Positions 1-10,200 of a stretch of 64,000 nt of DNA are shown piece after piece. The stretch is taken from the NCBI RefSeq assembly GCF_021729155.1, contig NZ_JAJQYA010000005.1:180336-244335 (forward strand), written 5' to 3'. The notes under the pieces were generated by a model, which did no database searches, was not told where the DNA came from, and saw only the letters and a list, made by a program, of their open reading frames with translations. The translations under genes and the position numbers were made by a program. The stretch's first letter is position 1. Each line of letters starts with the position of its first letter. This DNA is from Membranihabitans marinus (GTDB lineage: Bacteria; Bacteroidota; Bacteroidia; Chitinophagales; Saprospiraceae).

Positions 1-50
1 TTTTGAGTTTTTGACGACTTGTTAGTATTCAATGAGCAAAAAACTAATGT

Positions 51-1049
51 GTGAGTAAACTTAGATATTTCGAACTTTATAAAAAATTTATCAATAACAC
101 GATCACTGTATCTGAATATAAAATATTCATACATTGGGTTAAGCAAGAAGAGAATCAATTTGTGGTGAAGGAATATATGGCAGAGCTGTGGGAAACGGAC
201 CTAAAAGATAAAGATCTGCAGCCTAAAACTTGGAATGAATTTTTATCCCAAATTGATATGCCTTCTAATTCACCCCAAGTTGATCAAGTTAACAAGAAAT
301 ATTTTATACCAGTTATGCGCTGGGCGGCAGCTATTTTGCTTTTAGTCGTCATGGTCTATGGTGTCAGTCAATTGTTATTTAATGACGATAAAATATATTC
401 CACGGATTTTGGTGAAACCTTAACTATTGATCTAGATGATGGAAGTAAAGTCATTCTCAACGCCAATTCTACATTGGTTTGGGATGAAAACTGGCAGCGT
501 AAAGGATTGCGTAAAGCAGAATTAATTGGAGAGGCATATTTTGATGTTCAACATATGGAAGGAGAGGTGAAATTTCAGGTTGAGACCGAGGATTTAAAAG
601 TCAATGTCCTGGGGACAACTTTTAATATCAATAACCGACGGGATGAAACCGAGGTGGAATTAAAAACAGGGAAAATTGTATTGGATCTAAAAAGCGAGGA
701 GCAGGCTCAATTGGAAATGGCTCCGGGAGATAAAATAGATTTCTCCGTCATGAAGGATAAATTAGTTGTTACACGTAATAAAACTAAAGCTGCCGAAGAT
801 CTTGATTGGGTGAATGGGGTATTGAATTTCGAAGATGTATCGGTTTCTGATATGTTTACAGAGATTGAGGATTTATATGGTAAAAAATTCCTTGTGGTCG
901 ATAAAAGTTTACTTGAGCGTCGGATGTATACCAGTATTCCTTTCTCAGATTGGCCTTTGGTTTTACAAACCATAGAAATTTCATTAGGAGTTAAGATAGA
1001 AGAAAATAATAATGAATTGAAGATTAAAAAAATAAGTAAGGAGGAATAG
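51..1049 (+). CDS. FecR-family anti-sigma factor (module 1)
   Basis: This is a 332-residue inner-membrane regulator of the FecR type, expected to hold an ECF sigma factor inactive until a TonB-dependent receptor signals. A cytoplasmic N-terminal part (about residues 1-85) precedes one membrane segment (about 90-110, WAAAILLLVVMVYG). The periplasmic FecR domain follows, with the typical core DDGSKVILNANS and GEAYFDV. A DUF4974-like C-terminal region (about 255-330, FEDVSVSDMF) completes it. The start is GTG; no in-frame ATG lies upstream, and the ATG at 32 runs into a stop. Its partner sigma gene should lie just left of the window, judging from the three other modules. The SusC gene follows after 52 bp. 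The family assignment is firm; the exact start is less certain. Confidence 0.9.
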   Translation: MSKLRYFELYKKFINNTITVSEYKIFIHWVKQEENQFVVKEYMAELWETDLKDKDLQPKTWNEFLSQIDMPSNSPQVDQVNKKYFIPVMRWAAAILLLVVMVYGVSQLLFNDDKIYSTDFGETLTIDLDDGSKVILNANSTLVWDENWQRKGLRKAELIGEAYFDVQHMEGEVKFQVETEDLKVNVLGTTFNINNRRDETEVELKTGKIVLDLKSEEQAQLEMAPGDKIDFSVMKDKLVVTRNKTKAAEDLDWVNGVLNFEDVSVSDMFTEIEDLYGKKFLVVDKSLLERRMYTSIPFSDWPLVLQTIEISLGVKIEENNNELKIKKISKEE

Positions 1050-1070
1050 TTTGGCGACAGCCTCCTTACT
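1035..1070 (+). terminator. Hairpin at the FecR stop (possible attenuator)
   Basis: A perfect 10-bp inverted repeat, AGTAAGGAGG at 1035-1044 and CCTCCTTACT at 1061-1070, overlaps the end of the FecR gene and sits just before SusC. The loop is 16 nt and no strong T-run follows. It may be a weak terminator or attenuator that sets receptor levels apart from regulator levels. It could also be an RNA-processing site. Confidence 0.4.
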
Positions 1071-1101
1071 CATATTAAAAACCCTTTAAATAGATTTTGC
1101 T

Positions 1102-4100
1102 ATGAAATTAAATTTATTTACTCAAAATAGAGTAATGATTCCCATTATTTTATCATTTTTTATAGCCATGCAGCTGCCTCAAGCAGCTCCCATGGAGGCA
1201 TATCGTGATAATGATATTGCATTTACGGAGGCTATTAAGGATATCAGCAAGCGTTTTGATGTCTACTTTACCTTTGATTTGGCTTTGGTTCAAGGTCTTA
1301 AGGTAGATCAGGAATATACTGAAGTATCTGATGTGACAGAAGCTATTGATTTGTTATTGAAAGATACTGATTTGAAGTTTCAAATCTTGCAAAAACGTTT
1401 TGTGATCCTTTATAAAAATGATGCTGAAGGATTGAAGTCCATGGAGGATATGATTAAGCATATGGAAGGCATTATGCAGCAGCAGAAGGAAGTTGTACGT
1501 AGACAAACAGCTAAAGTTGTCCCTCTTTCAACCCAGACACTCATGGATATATATAACAAGCGTTTGGTGGTTAATGTGACAGGTAGGGTTGTGGATCAGA
1601 CTGGTCAACCTTTAGTAGGAGTTAACGTCTTAGTCAAAGGAAGAGATAAAGGTACAGCGACAGATTTTGATGGAAAATTTTTGTTAGAAGATGTAGATGA
1701 AAATGCAGTATTGGTCGTGTCATATATAGGATATCAAACTCAAGAGATTGCATTAATGGGTAAAACAAACATTGAAGTGGTATTGCAATCAGATTCTGAG
1801 TTGTTGGATGAAGTTGTGGTTGTGGGCTATGGTAAGCAAACTAAAAGGGAAGTAACTGGTGCAATTTCTTCCATTTCATCAGAAGAGCTTGGAGAAATTC
1901 CAACGGATGGTTTTGCAAGGGCATTATCGGGCAAAGTCGCTGGTGTGCAGATACAGCAAACTACGGGTGCCCCTGGTGGGAATATGAATATAAGAATTAG
2001 AGGAACGGGTTCAATTAATGCGGGTAACGATCCACTGTATGTAATTGATGGATTTCCTGTAGAACAAGCTAATATAGGTGGAGTTGATCAAGGGACGAAT
2101 CCTTTGTCTTCAATAAATCCCGATGATATATTATCAATAGAAATTCTGAAGGATGCCGCAGCAGCATCGATATATGGTTCAAGGGCAGCAACAGGTGTTG
2201 TCTTAATAACTACCAAGCAGGGGCAAGAAGGTAAAGCCAGAATTAATTTTAATGCTTCTTTAGGGACTCAATCTGTTATTAATAAATTGGATTTGATGAA
2301 TGGGGATGAATTTCTTGACTTAGTTCGAGAAGCTTACGCAAATGCAGCTAATACCAATGATGTTGGTCTCCTTCCTCCTCAATTTTTATCAAATGAGGCT
2401 CAATATAGAGGCGTAAATACAGATTGGCAAGACCAAATATTTAGAAATGCACCAGTAGCTAATTATCAATTATCTGCTTCTGGTGGCAATGAAAAGATGA
2501 ATTATTATTTGTCTGGTGGGTATTTAAACGAGGAAGGGATAGTTAAATCTTCAGGATTTGAAAGATATTCCTTGAGAGTCAATGTACAATCAGAGTTAAA
2601 TGATAAATTAAAGTTAGGAGTAAATCTAACACCTACCTATTCAGTTTATGATGAGGTTAAGGCGGAAGGTCATTGGGCAAATGGCGGTGTAATTAATATA
2701 GCTGAAATTCAATTTCCATTTTTGCCATTAGAGTCCAATATGGAATCTTTTGTAGATAACGATGCGACCTTGCGGTGCTGTAATGTTACGAATCCTTTAT
2801 TAAATATCGAACACTATGATGGAAAGAGTTCTCAATTTAGAACAATTGGTAACGGATATTTAGAATTTGAATTAATTAAAAACTTAGTTTTCAAAACCAG
2901 CATAGGTGGAGATTTTTTAACCTTTAATAGGAGTGAGTTTATTCCCAATATTATAACTCGAAATTCAGAGGATGATTTTTCAAATACTAATTCTTTCTTT
3001 CAAACAACATGGTTGAATGAGAATACCTTGAATTATAAAAAAGATATAGGTGGGCATAAATTTAATTTTTTAGGTGGATTTTCATATCAAAAATTTGATC
3101 AAAACAATACAAGTATAGAGGCGAGAGGCTATTCTAATACTATTGTGAAAACAATCAATAGTAATTCCAATACTATATCAAATGCTATAACTAGTATACA
3201 AGAATGGTCCTTGGTTTCATTATTTGGAAGAGTAAATTATAACTATGATAATAAATATTTTTTGACAGCATCTATAAGACGAGATGGGTCTTCAAGGTTT
3301 GGAGCAAATAATAAATATGGTACATTTCCATCGGTTTCTGTTGGATGGTCAATTCTTGATGAAGCTTTTTTACAACAGGCAAAAAATTTAAGTGAATTAA
3401 AGTTAAGAGCTAGTTATGGTATTAGTGGTAATAATAGAATTGGAAATTATGCTGCTTTAGGATTGTTACAGCCTAATACTTACGTCTTGGGACAAGGTAC
3501 AGGAAGCAGTGTGAGTGGATTTAGTCCCTCTTCAATTGCCAATCCTGACCTTACTTGGGAAACAACTAGTCAATACAACATTGGGATGGAAGTAGGTGCT
3601 TTTAATGATCGATTATTTTTTAGTGTAGATTATTATAATAGTGAAACTGATAATCTCCTATTAAATGTACCTATTCCTACAGTGTCTGGTTTTACTTCTG
3701 CTTTGCAAAACCTAGGGGCGATACGAAATTCGGGAGTTGAATTTTTATTTAAAGGAAATATAATTAATACTGACGATTTTGATTGGACAACTAATTTTAA
3801 TATTTCTTCTAACAAGAATGAAGTTCTGAAATTAGGGGAAGAAGGAGATCCTATTATTTCTGGAGGGGCTATAGGAGGAATACATATTACAGAAATAGGA
3901 GGTGAATTGGGTGCTTTTTATTTGTTGGAACAAGAAGGAATATTTCAAACACAAGAAGAAATTGAAAATTCTGCCACATGGAATATTTCAAGAGGTACTT
4001 GGCCAGGAGATGTGAAATATAAGGATAATAACAATGATGGAGTAATAGATGCAAACGATAGAGTGGTTGTTGGGTCTCCTTTCCCTGATTTTATTTGGGG

Positions 4101-4590
4101 GTTGAGTAATTCCTTTAAGTATAAAAATATTGATTTAAATGTGGTTTTAAATGGAGTACAGGGCAATTCGGTTTTACATATTAATCGTCGATTTATTGAA
4201 AATCTTGAAGCCAATCAAAATCAGCTTGCTGTTGCAGTAAATAGATGGAAATCACCAGAGGAACCCGGAAATGGTATAGTTCCTAGAGCCAATTCAACTA
4301 CAAGTGGGAATAATAACCAGGCCTCTACTCGATGGTTAGAAGATGGATCTTTTATAAGAATACAGAATATTACATTAGGCTATAATGTTACTGGAGAGGT
4401 TTTGTCTAAGTTAAATGCAAGGAGTTTGAGATTGTATTTAGGAGCAAATAATTTGGCTTATTTCACTAAATATTTAGGGTATAATCCTGAAGTAAGTTAT
4501 CAAGGGGGATCTGCCCTTAATCCAGGTGAGGACTATGGTTCTTATCCTTTGGCTAGAAGATTTACTTTGGGTATTAAATTAGGGATTTAA
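1102..4590 (+). CDS. SusC/RagA TonB-dependent receptor with STN domain (module 1)
   Basis: This 1162-residue outer-membrane beta-barrel imports glycan or peptide oligomers with its SusD partner, powered by TonB. A signal peptide (MKLNLFTQNRVMIP... to about residue 29) is followed by an STN signalling domain (about 40-108). Next come a carboxypeptidase-regulatory-like domain (about 158-232, GVNVLVKGRDKGTATDFDGK), the usual DEVVVVGYG junction near 240, a plug domain (LYVIDGFP; ILKDAAAASIYGSRAATGVV) and the barrel to the C-terminus. The STN domain marks it as a transducer that contacts FecR rather than a plain SusC. SusD starts 11 bp downstream. The transported ligand cannot be read from the sequence. 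Confidence 0.95.
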   Translation: MKLNLFTQNRVMIPIILSFFIAMQLPQAAPMEAYRDNDIAFTEAIKDISKRFDVYFTFDLALVQGLKVDQEYTEVSDVTEAIDLLLKDTDLKFQILQKRFVILYKNDAEGLKSMEDMIKHMEGIMQQQKEVVRRQTAKVVPLSTQTLMDIYNKRLVVNVTGRVVDQTGQPLVGVNVLVKGRDKGTATDFDGKFLLEDVDENAVLVVSYIGYQTQEIALMGKTNIEVVLQSDSELLDEVVVVGYGKQTKREVTGAISSISSEELGEIPTDGFARALSGKVAGVQIQQTTGAPGGNMNIRIRGTGSINAGNDPLYVIDGFPVEQANIGGVDQGTNPLSSINPDDILSIEILKDAAAASIYGSRAATGVVLITTKQGQEGKARINFNASLGTQSVINKLDLMNGDEFLDLVREAYANAANTNDVGLLPPQFLSNEAQYRGVNTDWQDQIFRNAPVANYQLSASGGNEKMNYYLSGGYLNEEGIVKSSGFERYSLRVNVQSELNDKLKLGVNLTPTYSVYDEVKAEGHWANGGVINIAEIQFPFLPLESNMESFVDNDATLRCCNVTNPLLNIEHYDGKSSQFRTIGNGYLEFELIKNLVFKTSIGGDFLTFNRSEFIPNIITRNSEDDFSNTNSFFQTTWLNENTLNYKKDIGGHKFNFLGGFSYQKFDQNNTSIEARGYSNTIVKTINSNSNTISNAITSIQEWSLVSLFGRVNYNYDNKYFLTASIRRDGSSRFGANNKYGTFPSVSVGWSILDEAFLQQAKNLSELKLRASYGISGNNRIGNYAALGLLQPNTYVLGQGTGSSVSGFSPSSIANPDLTWETTSQYNIGMEVGAFNDRLFFSVDYYNSETDNLLLNVPIPTVSGFTSALQNLGAIRNSGVEFLFKGNIINTDDFDWTTNFNISSNKNEVLKLGEEGDPIISGGAIGGIHITEIGGELGAFYLLEQEGIFQTQEEIENSATWNISRGTWPGDVKYKDNNNDGVIDANDRVVVGSPFPDFIWGLSNSFKYKNIDLNVVLNGVQGNSVLHINRRFIENLEANQNQLAVAVNRWKSPEEPGNGIVPRANSTTSGNNNQASTRWLEDGSFIRIQNITLGYNVTGEVLSKLNARSLRLYLGANNLAYFTKYLGYNPEVSYQGGSALNPGEDYGSYPLARRFTLGIKLGI

Positions 4591-4601
4591 AAAAAGATAA
4601 A

Positions 4602-5975
4602 ATGAAAAAATTAATATTAATTTCTATTACGATATTTTCTTTATTGAGTTGTAACGAAAGTCTTAATATTGCACCTGCATCTCAATTAAGTAATGATAAT
4701 TTTTATCAATCAGAAAATGATTTTATTGCAGCCATTAATTCTGCATATAATACTTTGAGATCAGGCGGTTTGTACGGTGATGTGATATTGTTTGGCGACA
4801 TTCGAGCAGACATTGGTCGGCCTTCAGTTTCAGGATCCGTTACAACAAGGTCTGACATCGATGAATTTTCAGTTAATTCCACTAATTCAGAAATTCAAGG
4901 AACTTGGCAAGATGGATATAGCGGAATTAATCAAGTGAATAATATTTTGAACTTAATCGATGAAGCTGATATTGATGCGGATATAAAATCTAGAATAAAA
5001 GGTGAGGCTCACTTTATACGAGGCCTAATATATTTTTATCTAGTGCGTTTATTTGAAAATATTCCTATAGTCAGAGTGCCTATATCTCCAGCGGAATCTA
5101 CAACCATTCCTCAGAGTAATGCAAACGAAGTATATGAGCTTATTGAATCAGATTTTGAATTGGCGGTGCAATTGCTGCCGACATCGTATGATTTGGAGAA
5201 GGGAAGGGCTACTTCGATAGCTGCAAATGGTATTTTGGGGAAGGTGTTACTTACCCAAAATAAGTTTCAGGAAGCTAAAGAAGTACTAATGAAAGTTGTA
5301 GGTTTTGAGGGCCAGTTTGTTGAATTGGAACCAAATTTTATGGATGTTTTTGATATTGGTAATGAATACAATTCCGAAATAATATTCGCGGTTAGATGGA
5401 CCAATGATGGACAAAATGGAAATGGATTTAATTATTCATTTAGAAATATAAATCAGCCTAGTCTGAGAATTGAAGAGGCTTTTCATAATTCATTTGAGGT
5501 GAATGATATTCGAAAAGCTGCAACGGTAGATTCAACTTCTTCATTAATTTATCTGCTTCAAAATAAATATCCAGAAGCGAATAATGGGCAAGGAGAAAGT
5601 GATTGGCCTGTATTGAGGTATGCAGATGTGCTGTTAATGTTGGCAGAGGTTGAGAATGAATTAGGCTATCAATCATCTGGTGTGGCTTTTGAGTATTTAA
5701 ATAGGATTCGTAATAGAGCTGGTTTGGATGATTTAAATTCAAATGATTTGCCAGATCAAAATTCATTTAGATTGGCTGTTGAGAATGAAAGATTACATGA
5801 ACTTGCTTGTGAAGGTCATCGATGGTTTGATTTGGTGAGGACAAATCGATATGTTGAAGTATTAACCGAAAAAGGTTATTCAGTAAATGATTATCAAAAA
5901 ATATTTCCAATCCCTCAAAGAGAAATCGATAATATCAATGATGAATCAATCCTTAAGCAAAACCCAGGTTATTAA
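4602..5975 (+). CDS. SusD/RagB-family lipoprotein (module 1)
   Basis: This 457-residue surface lipoprotein is the substrate-capturing lid of the adjacent SusC. The leader MKKLILISITIFSLLSC ends in a lipobox with Cys17. The protein shows the normal SusD layout: NNILNLIDEA helices, a GEAHFIRGLIYFYLVRLF TPR segment near residue 135, a YADVLLMLAEVENELG helix, NRIRNRAGLDD, and the C-terminal HEWF-type region (HELACEGHRWFDLVR) ending in KQNPGY. It lies 11 bp after SusC and is surely co-transcribed. Ligand specificity is unknown. Confidence 0.95.
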   Translation: MKKLILISITIFSLLSCNESLNIAPASQLSNDNFYQSENDFIAAINSAYNTLRSGGLYGDVILFGDIRADIGRPSVSGSVTTRSDIDEFSVNSTNSEIQGTWQDGYSGINQVNNILNLIDEADIDADIKSRIKGEAHFIRGLIYFYLVRLFENIPIVRVPISPAESTTIPQSNANEVYELIESDFELAVQLLPTSYDLEKGRATSIAANGILGKVLLTQNKFQEAKEVLMKVVGFEGQFVELEPNFMDVFDIGNEYNSEIIFAVRWTNDGQNGNGFNYSFRNINQPSLRIEEAFHNSFEVNDIRKAATVDSTSSLIYLLQNKYPEANNGQGESDWPVLRYADVLLMLAEVENELGYQSSGVAFEYLNRIRNRAGLDDLNSNDLPDQNSFRLAVENERLHELACEGHRWFDLVRTNRYVEVLTEKGYSVNDYQKIFPIPQREIDNINDESILKQNPGY

Positions 5976-6200
5976 TTTTTAAACTAAATACTTTTTAATA
6001 TTGAATCTCAGTATTGTTGGGTTTTATAGAGTAGTTAAATAATTGTATTTTGTATATAAATGGCTATTCGGTTTTTTATAGCTGAAATCAAGAATGTATT
6101 GGAAGCTTTTGGTGTTGAGTTCAATTATTTATAACTAATTATGGGCTTTTTAATTGGTGTTTTTTTCATTGTTTATTTTCGATTGAGAAATTTTTTTAAT

Positions 6201-7616
6201 ATGATAGGTGGATTTTTAAGGCAGTTTTCGATTTTATTGTTACTGTTAATTTCGATACCTGTTTTTGCACAAATTGATACGAATTTTCATTATTTAGGCT
6301 TCGATGATTTTGTTGATGTTGGCGAAAATTGGCAAGAGATTAGCAAAATCTTTTGGGGATTTGGCGATTATTCAAATGTAGAAATGATGGAAGAAGGGGA
6401 TGGTGTTTTAGTAAATATTCCAACTTCAGAAGATAAATCTCATTTGATAACAGAATCCACTTTTGGTGACATAGAATTGTCCTTGGATTTTATGATGGCT
6501 CATCAATCCAATTCAGGCATTTATTTAATGGGGCGTTATGAAGTTCAATTATTTGATAGTTGGAGGAAGATATTTCCCACCTATGCTGATTGCGGAGGTA
6601 TATATCAGAGATGGGACGATAATCAAGAATTTAATAAAGGATACGAAGGTGTACCTCCATTATTGAATGCTTGTCGTGCTCCTGGGCTTTGGCAAAATTT
6701 GAGGATCTTATTTAAAGCACCACGGTTTGATGAAAATGGAATTAAAATTAGTAATGCAAGGTTTGTTAAGGTTTATTTAAATGATATATTAATCCAAGAT
6801 GAAGTGGAAATATCAGGTCCTACGCGGTCTACCTATTTTAAGAATGAGGAAGCATTTGGACCACTGATGATTCAAGGAGATCATGGTCGGGTGGCGATTA
6901 GAAATTTAAAATATAGAGAGTTGGAAATAATTGATACTGTATTGGATCGTACAGTAGTAGATCCCATTATTTTAAGACCTCTACAAGAACCTTATATTCT
7001 TAGAAGCTTTCTAAATTATAAAGATGAAAAATTGCCTTATGTGGTGTCTGTTGGTTATCCAAATGGGGTTAATTATTCTTTTGATACTCGTCAAGGAAGT
7101 TTGCTTCAAGTTTGGCGAGGTGATTTTGTGGAAACCACAGGAATGTGGCATCGCCGCGGAAATTCACAAGTAGCCAAACCATTGGGAAGTGTAGTTCACT
7201 TGTCTGATGAACCCCATTTGTATATTTTGGATAATATTTATCAACCATGGGTTGATAAATATGAATTAGATTATCTCAAAATGGAAGGATATATGTTGGA
7301 TGAAGATCGAGATCCTACATTTAAATTCAGGCTAGCCGATATAGAAATTAGTGATAAAATCAATCCCTTAGAGGACCAATCAGGATTACATCGCAGGATT
7401 CAAGTTGACTCTAGTCTCGAAAATCTTGTTTGTCGACTTATATCTGGGGAAATTATTGAGAAAATAAATAATAAACTTTACCGCGTTGATGACTCTTATT
7501 ACATTCAAGTAGATGATAGATATACTATTCATTTGGTGGAATTCGATCAAAAAATGGAATTGAGAGTGATGATGCAGGTGTGTGGAGGGGATTTAGAATA
7601 TAAAATTATCTGGTAA
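6201..7616 (+). CDS. Secreted DUF1080 (3-keto-disaccharide hydrolase-like) protein
   Basis: This is a protein of about 471 residues with a Sec signal peptide (MIGGFLRQFSILLLLLISIPVFAQ). I chose the ATG at 6201 because it gives a clean leader; an in-frame ATG at 6141 would add 20 hydrophobic residues. The first half is a DUF1080 concanavalin-like beta-sandwich: DIELSLDFMM, SGIYLMGRYEVQLFDSW, a cysteine-containing GGIYQRW stretch, and GPLMIQGDHGRVAIRNLKYREL at its end. In studied relatives this fold cleaves 3-keto-glycosides. The second half (from about residue 260) is a less familiar beta-rich region carrying WHRRGNSQ. It follows SusD by 225 bp and is separated by 1 bp from the cytochrome-fused propeller, so the two probably act together. 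Confidence 0.8.
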   Translation: MIGGFLRQFSILLLLLISIPVFAQIDTNFHYLGFDDFVDVGENWQEISKIFWGFGDYSNVEMMEEGDGVLVNIPTSEDKSHLITESTFGDIELSLDFMMAHQSNSGIYLMGRYEVQLFDSWRKIFPTYADCGGIYQRWDDNQEFNKGYEGVPPLLNACRAPGLWQNLRILFKAPRFDENGIKISNARFVKVYLNDILIQDEVEISGPTRSTYFKNEEAFGPLMIQGDHGRVAIRNLKYRELEIIDTVLDRTVVDPIILRPLQEPYILRSFLNYKDEKLPYVVSVGYPNGVNYSFDTRQGSLLQVWRGDFVETTGMWHRRGNSQVAKPLGSVVHLSDEPHLYILDNIYQPWVDKYELDYLKMEGYMLDEDRDPTFKFRLADIEISDKINPLEDQSGLHRRIQVDSSLENLVCRLISGEIIEKINNKLYRVDDSYYIQVDDRYTIHLVEFDQKMELRVMMQVCGGDLEYKIIW

Positions 7617-7617
7617 T

Positions 7618-9525
7618 ATGAAAGCGATTAGACGGAGAAAATACCTCAATCGAATGTTGTTAAAAACGCGATGTGTTTTTTGTATAATTGTGATTTGTAT
7701 ATTTGGTTTTTCTGTATATGCGCAGCAAAAGTCTAGAGATACAATTTACTATCCTAAAGAAGAAGATTATTATCATCTTCAATCTTTGGAAATACCGCAA
7801 GATATTGTATTAGAAGTTAGTGGTTTGGCGCTATTGCCCAATGATAAATTAGCAGTATGTACAAGGAGAGGAGAGGTTTGGATTATATCGAATCCGTATA
7901 AAAAAGGAGGTACTTCTCCAAGCTACTTTTTGTTTGCTCGAGGATTACATGAACCTTTGGGGTTGGCTTATCATCAAGATGATTTATACGTCACTCAACG
8001 ACAAGAATTAACTAGATTACGAGATTTTGATGGGGATAATAGAGCAGATGAATATAAGACCATCCATACTTTTCAACTCACAGGGAATTATCATGAATAT
8101 GCCTATGGGCCGGTTTTTGATAAAGAAGGAAACATGATTGTTACTTTGAACTTAGGTTGGATTGGTGGTCAGATGGTGAGTAAGGTAAAGTGGAGGGGGT
8201 GGATGGTTAAGATTACTCCAGATGGGGAGTTATTCCCTATTGCAGCAGGTATGAGGTCGCCGGCAGGATTAACTATTGATGGGAAAGGAAATTTATACTA
8301 TTCAGAAAATCAAGGGGGATGGATAGGTTCAGGTTGGTTTAATGAGGTTGAAATTGGTGATTTTGTTGGGCATCCTGCATCCTTGGTTTGGTCTAGTGAA
8401 GAAAATTCACCAGTTAACCTTGAAGTAGATGATATTCCCGATACAGGTAGTCCGATGTTTGAAGTAGCCAAATCAGTCGAAGGACTTAAATCTCCTACTG
8501 TGTACATTCCTCATGCTGTATTAGGGGTGTCTACTTCTGATATTTTACCCTTAGAAGAAAATTTTATGGGGCCTTATAAGGGGCAATTTTTAATTGGAGA
8601 CCAAGGCCAGAGTATAATTAATCGAATTTTTGTTGAGGAAGTGAATGGCGTAAAACAAGGTGTTGTTTTTCCATTTCTTAGTGGTTTTTCTTCAGGTGTG
8701 ATGAGGTTAGAATTGGGGAGAGATGGTAGTCTATTCGTAGGTATGACAGCAAGAGGATGGGGTTCAATAGGTGGAGAACTATACGGCCTACAACGTGTAA
8801 TATGGAATGGAGATGTACCCTTTGAAATGAAGGCTGTTCGTGCTCAATCGGATGGATTTGAAATTGAATTTACCCATCCAGTGGATATAGCTACGGCACG
8901 TGATGTTGCATCATATCAAATGCGTAGCTTTACTTATAAGTATCATCACAATTATGGAAGTCCCATCATTGATTCTAAATATGCTAAAATTAAAGCTATT
9001 GAAATTTCACCGGATCGAATGAAAGTTAGGCTGGTTCTCGATGAAATGAAATTAGGCTATATTTATGAAGTGAGTTTGCCTGGTATTGCTTCTCATGATA
9101 GGTCGGCTTTGTTGCATAGTGTTGGTTATTATACATTAACCGAATTGCCCAAAATGAGGAAACTAATGATTACATCAGACAATCGAGTAATTCCAAATGA
9201 TGTTACGTTGTCAAATGCAGATGTAAAGTTAGTGGGACCTAGTTCTGGTGAAGGAATTGAAAAGAATGACAAAGTCGAAAATATAGAATTGTTATTGAAC
9301 AAATATACCTGTATTTCTTGTCATCATAAATCTGATAAGAGAGTGGGTCCTTCATTTGCGAATATTGCTAAGCGGAATTATTCCATAGACAAGTTAATTG
9401 ATTTGATTAAAAAACCACAACCGAGTAATTGGCCCGAATTTGCCACCCCTATGCCTCCCATGTCACATATTCCTGATCATGATTTGGAGAAGATAGCTAA
9501 ATGGATTCGTTCTTTGGAGCAATGA
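7618..9525 (+). CDS. NHL/sorbosone-dehydrogenase-like beta-propeller fused to cytochrome c
   Basis: This 635-residue exported protein has a long charged N-terminus before its hydrophobic leader (about residues 16-35, ending VYAQQ). Residues of about 50-390 form a beta-propeller like the glucose/sorbosone dehydrogenase family, with GLAYHQDDLYVTQRQELTRL, a DFDGDNRADEYK calcium-loop-like motif and SPAGLTIDGKGNLYYSEN. A beta-sandwich linker follows (FEIEFTHPVDIATARDVASY). A class I cytochrome c domain closes the protein: the haem motif CISCH near residue 562, and MPPM near 617 as a candidate axial Met. The start codon lies 1 bp past the DUF1080 stop. Inference: sugar oxidation passing electrons to haem. 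The catalytic cofactor (PQQ or other) is not evident. Confidence 0.8.
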   Translation: MKAIRRRKYLNRMLLKTRCVFCIIVICIFGFSVYAQQKSRDTIYYPKEEDYYHLQSLEIPQDIVLEVSGLALLPNDKLAVCTRRGEVWIISNPYKKGGTSPSYFLFARGLHEPLGLAYHQDDLYVTQRQELTRLRDFDGDNRADEYKTIHTFQLTGNYHEYAYGPVFDKEGNMIVTLNLGWIGGQMVSKVKWRGWMVKITPDGELFPIAAGMRSPAGLTIDGKGNLYYSENQGGWIGSGWFNEVEIGDFVGHPASLVWSSEENSPVNLEVDDIPDTGSPMFEVAKSVEGLKSPTVYIPHAVLGVSTSDILPLEENFMGPYKGQFLIGDQGQSIINRIFVEEVNGVKQGVVFPFLSGFSSGVMRLELGRDGSLFVGMTARGWGSIGGELYGLQRVIWNGDVPFEMKAVRAQSDGFEIEFTHPVDIATARDVASYQMRSFTYKYHHNYGSPIIDSKYAKIKAIEISPDRMKVRLVLDEMKLGYIYEVSLPGIASHDRSALLHSVGYYTLTELPKMRKLMITSDNRVIPNDVTLSNADVKLVGPSSGEGIEKNDKVENIELLLNKYTCISCHHKSDKRVGPSFANIAKRNYSIDKLIDLIKKPQPSNWPEFATPMPPMSHIPDHDLEKIAKWIRSLEQ

Positions 9526-9630
9526 GATTGAGAATAAGCCGCGAGCATTTTCTTGCTTTTTTGCCTAAAGGATTGTTATTATTTAGCCCAATTTGAATTT
9601 GTTTAAAAGGGGGATAAAGATCAATGTATT

Positions 9631-10200
9631 TTACAGCATTTCAACTAGGAGAATCAGAATAATATAATGCATATTTGAATTGAGTTGTGATCGAAGTATT
9701 TTCAATGCTTGATGGAGGTGGTTTTTAACAGTATTGGGGGACAAGCCAAGTTTGTGTGCGATACGATCATTGGATAGTCCGTCCTTTTTGCTAAGGGTTA
9801 CGATTAATTTTTGTTGGGGAGTTAGGTCGTGCACCAATTGTTCAAATAAATGATGATAGTGTTCATTTTGGATTTGTTGTTCGATCTCTGGTTTTTGCTG
9901 GAATATACCTAAATTATCCTTTTTCCAAGCTTCAATTAGTTTTTCTCGATAGTCTTTTTGGTGAGCTGCTCTTCGTAGATGGTCAATGACCATTCGTTGA
10001 GCCTTCCAGAATATATAGTTATTGATATCCCGAATTTCGTCGAGTTTTTCTTCATTCTTACAAAGCATATAGAAAAGATCCTGAGTGAGATCTCCTGCCA
10101 ATTCACGATTTCCTAAACTACTAATGAAAAACCCAAACACCTTGTCTCGGTAGGTATTGAATATGGATTCAAGAGATGAGTTTTTCATAATTTCCTTCAC
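9631..10200 (-). CDS. ECF RNA polymerase sigma factor (module 2)
   Basis: This 189-residue sigma-70 factor of the Bacteroidota ECF type has region 2 (LAGDLTQDLFYMLCKN, then a helix NYIFWKAQRMVIDHLRR) near residues 30-76 and region 4 (LTPQQKLIVTLSKKDGLSND, HKLGLSPNTVKNHLHQAL) near 127-168. The C-terminus is an unusual short hydrophobic tail (HYIILILLVEML) that could touch the membrane or FecR. It is divergent from the FecR gene at 10508, with about 300 bp of AT-rich DNA between them. It should drive the module-2 SusC/SusD operon when released by FecR. Confidence 0.93.
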   Translation of the reverse strand: MKEIMKNSSLESIFNTYRDKVFGFFISSLGNRELAGDLTQDLFYMLCKNEEKLDEIRDINNYIFWKAQRMVIDHLRRAAHQKDYREKLIEAWKKDNLGIFQQKPEIEQQIQNEHYHHLFEQLVHDLTPQQKLIVTLSKKDGLSNDRIAHKLGLSPNTVKNHLHQALKILRSQLNSNMHYIILILLVEML

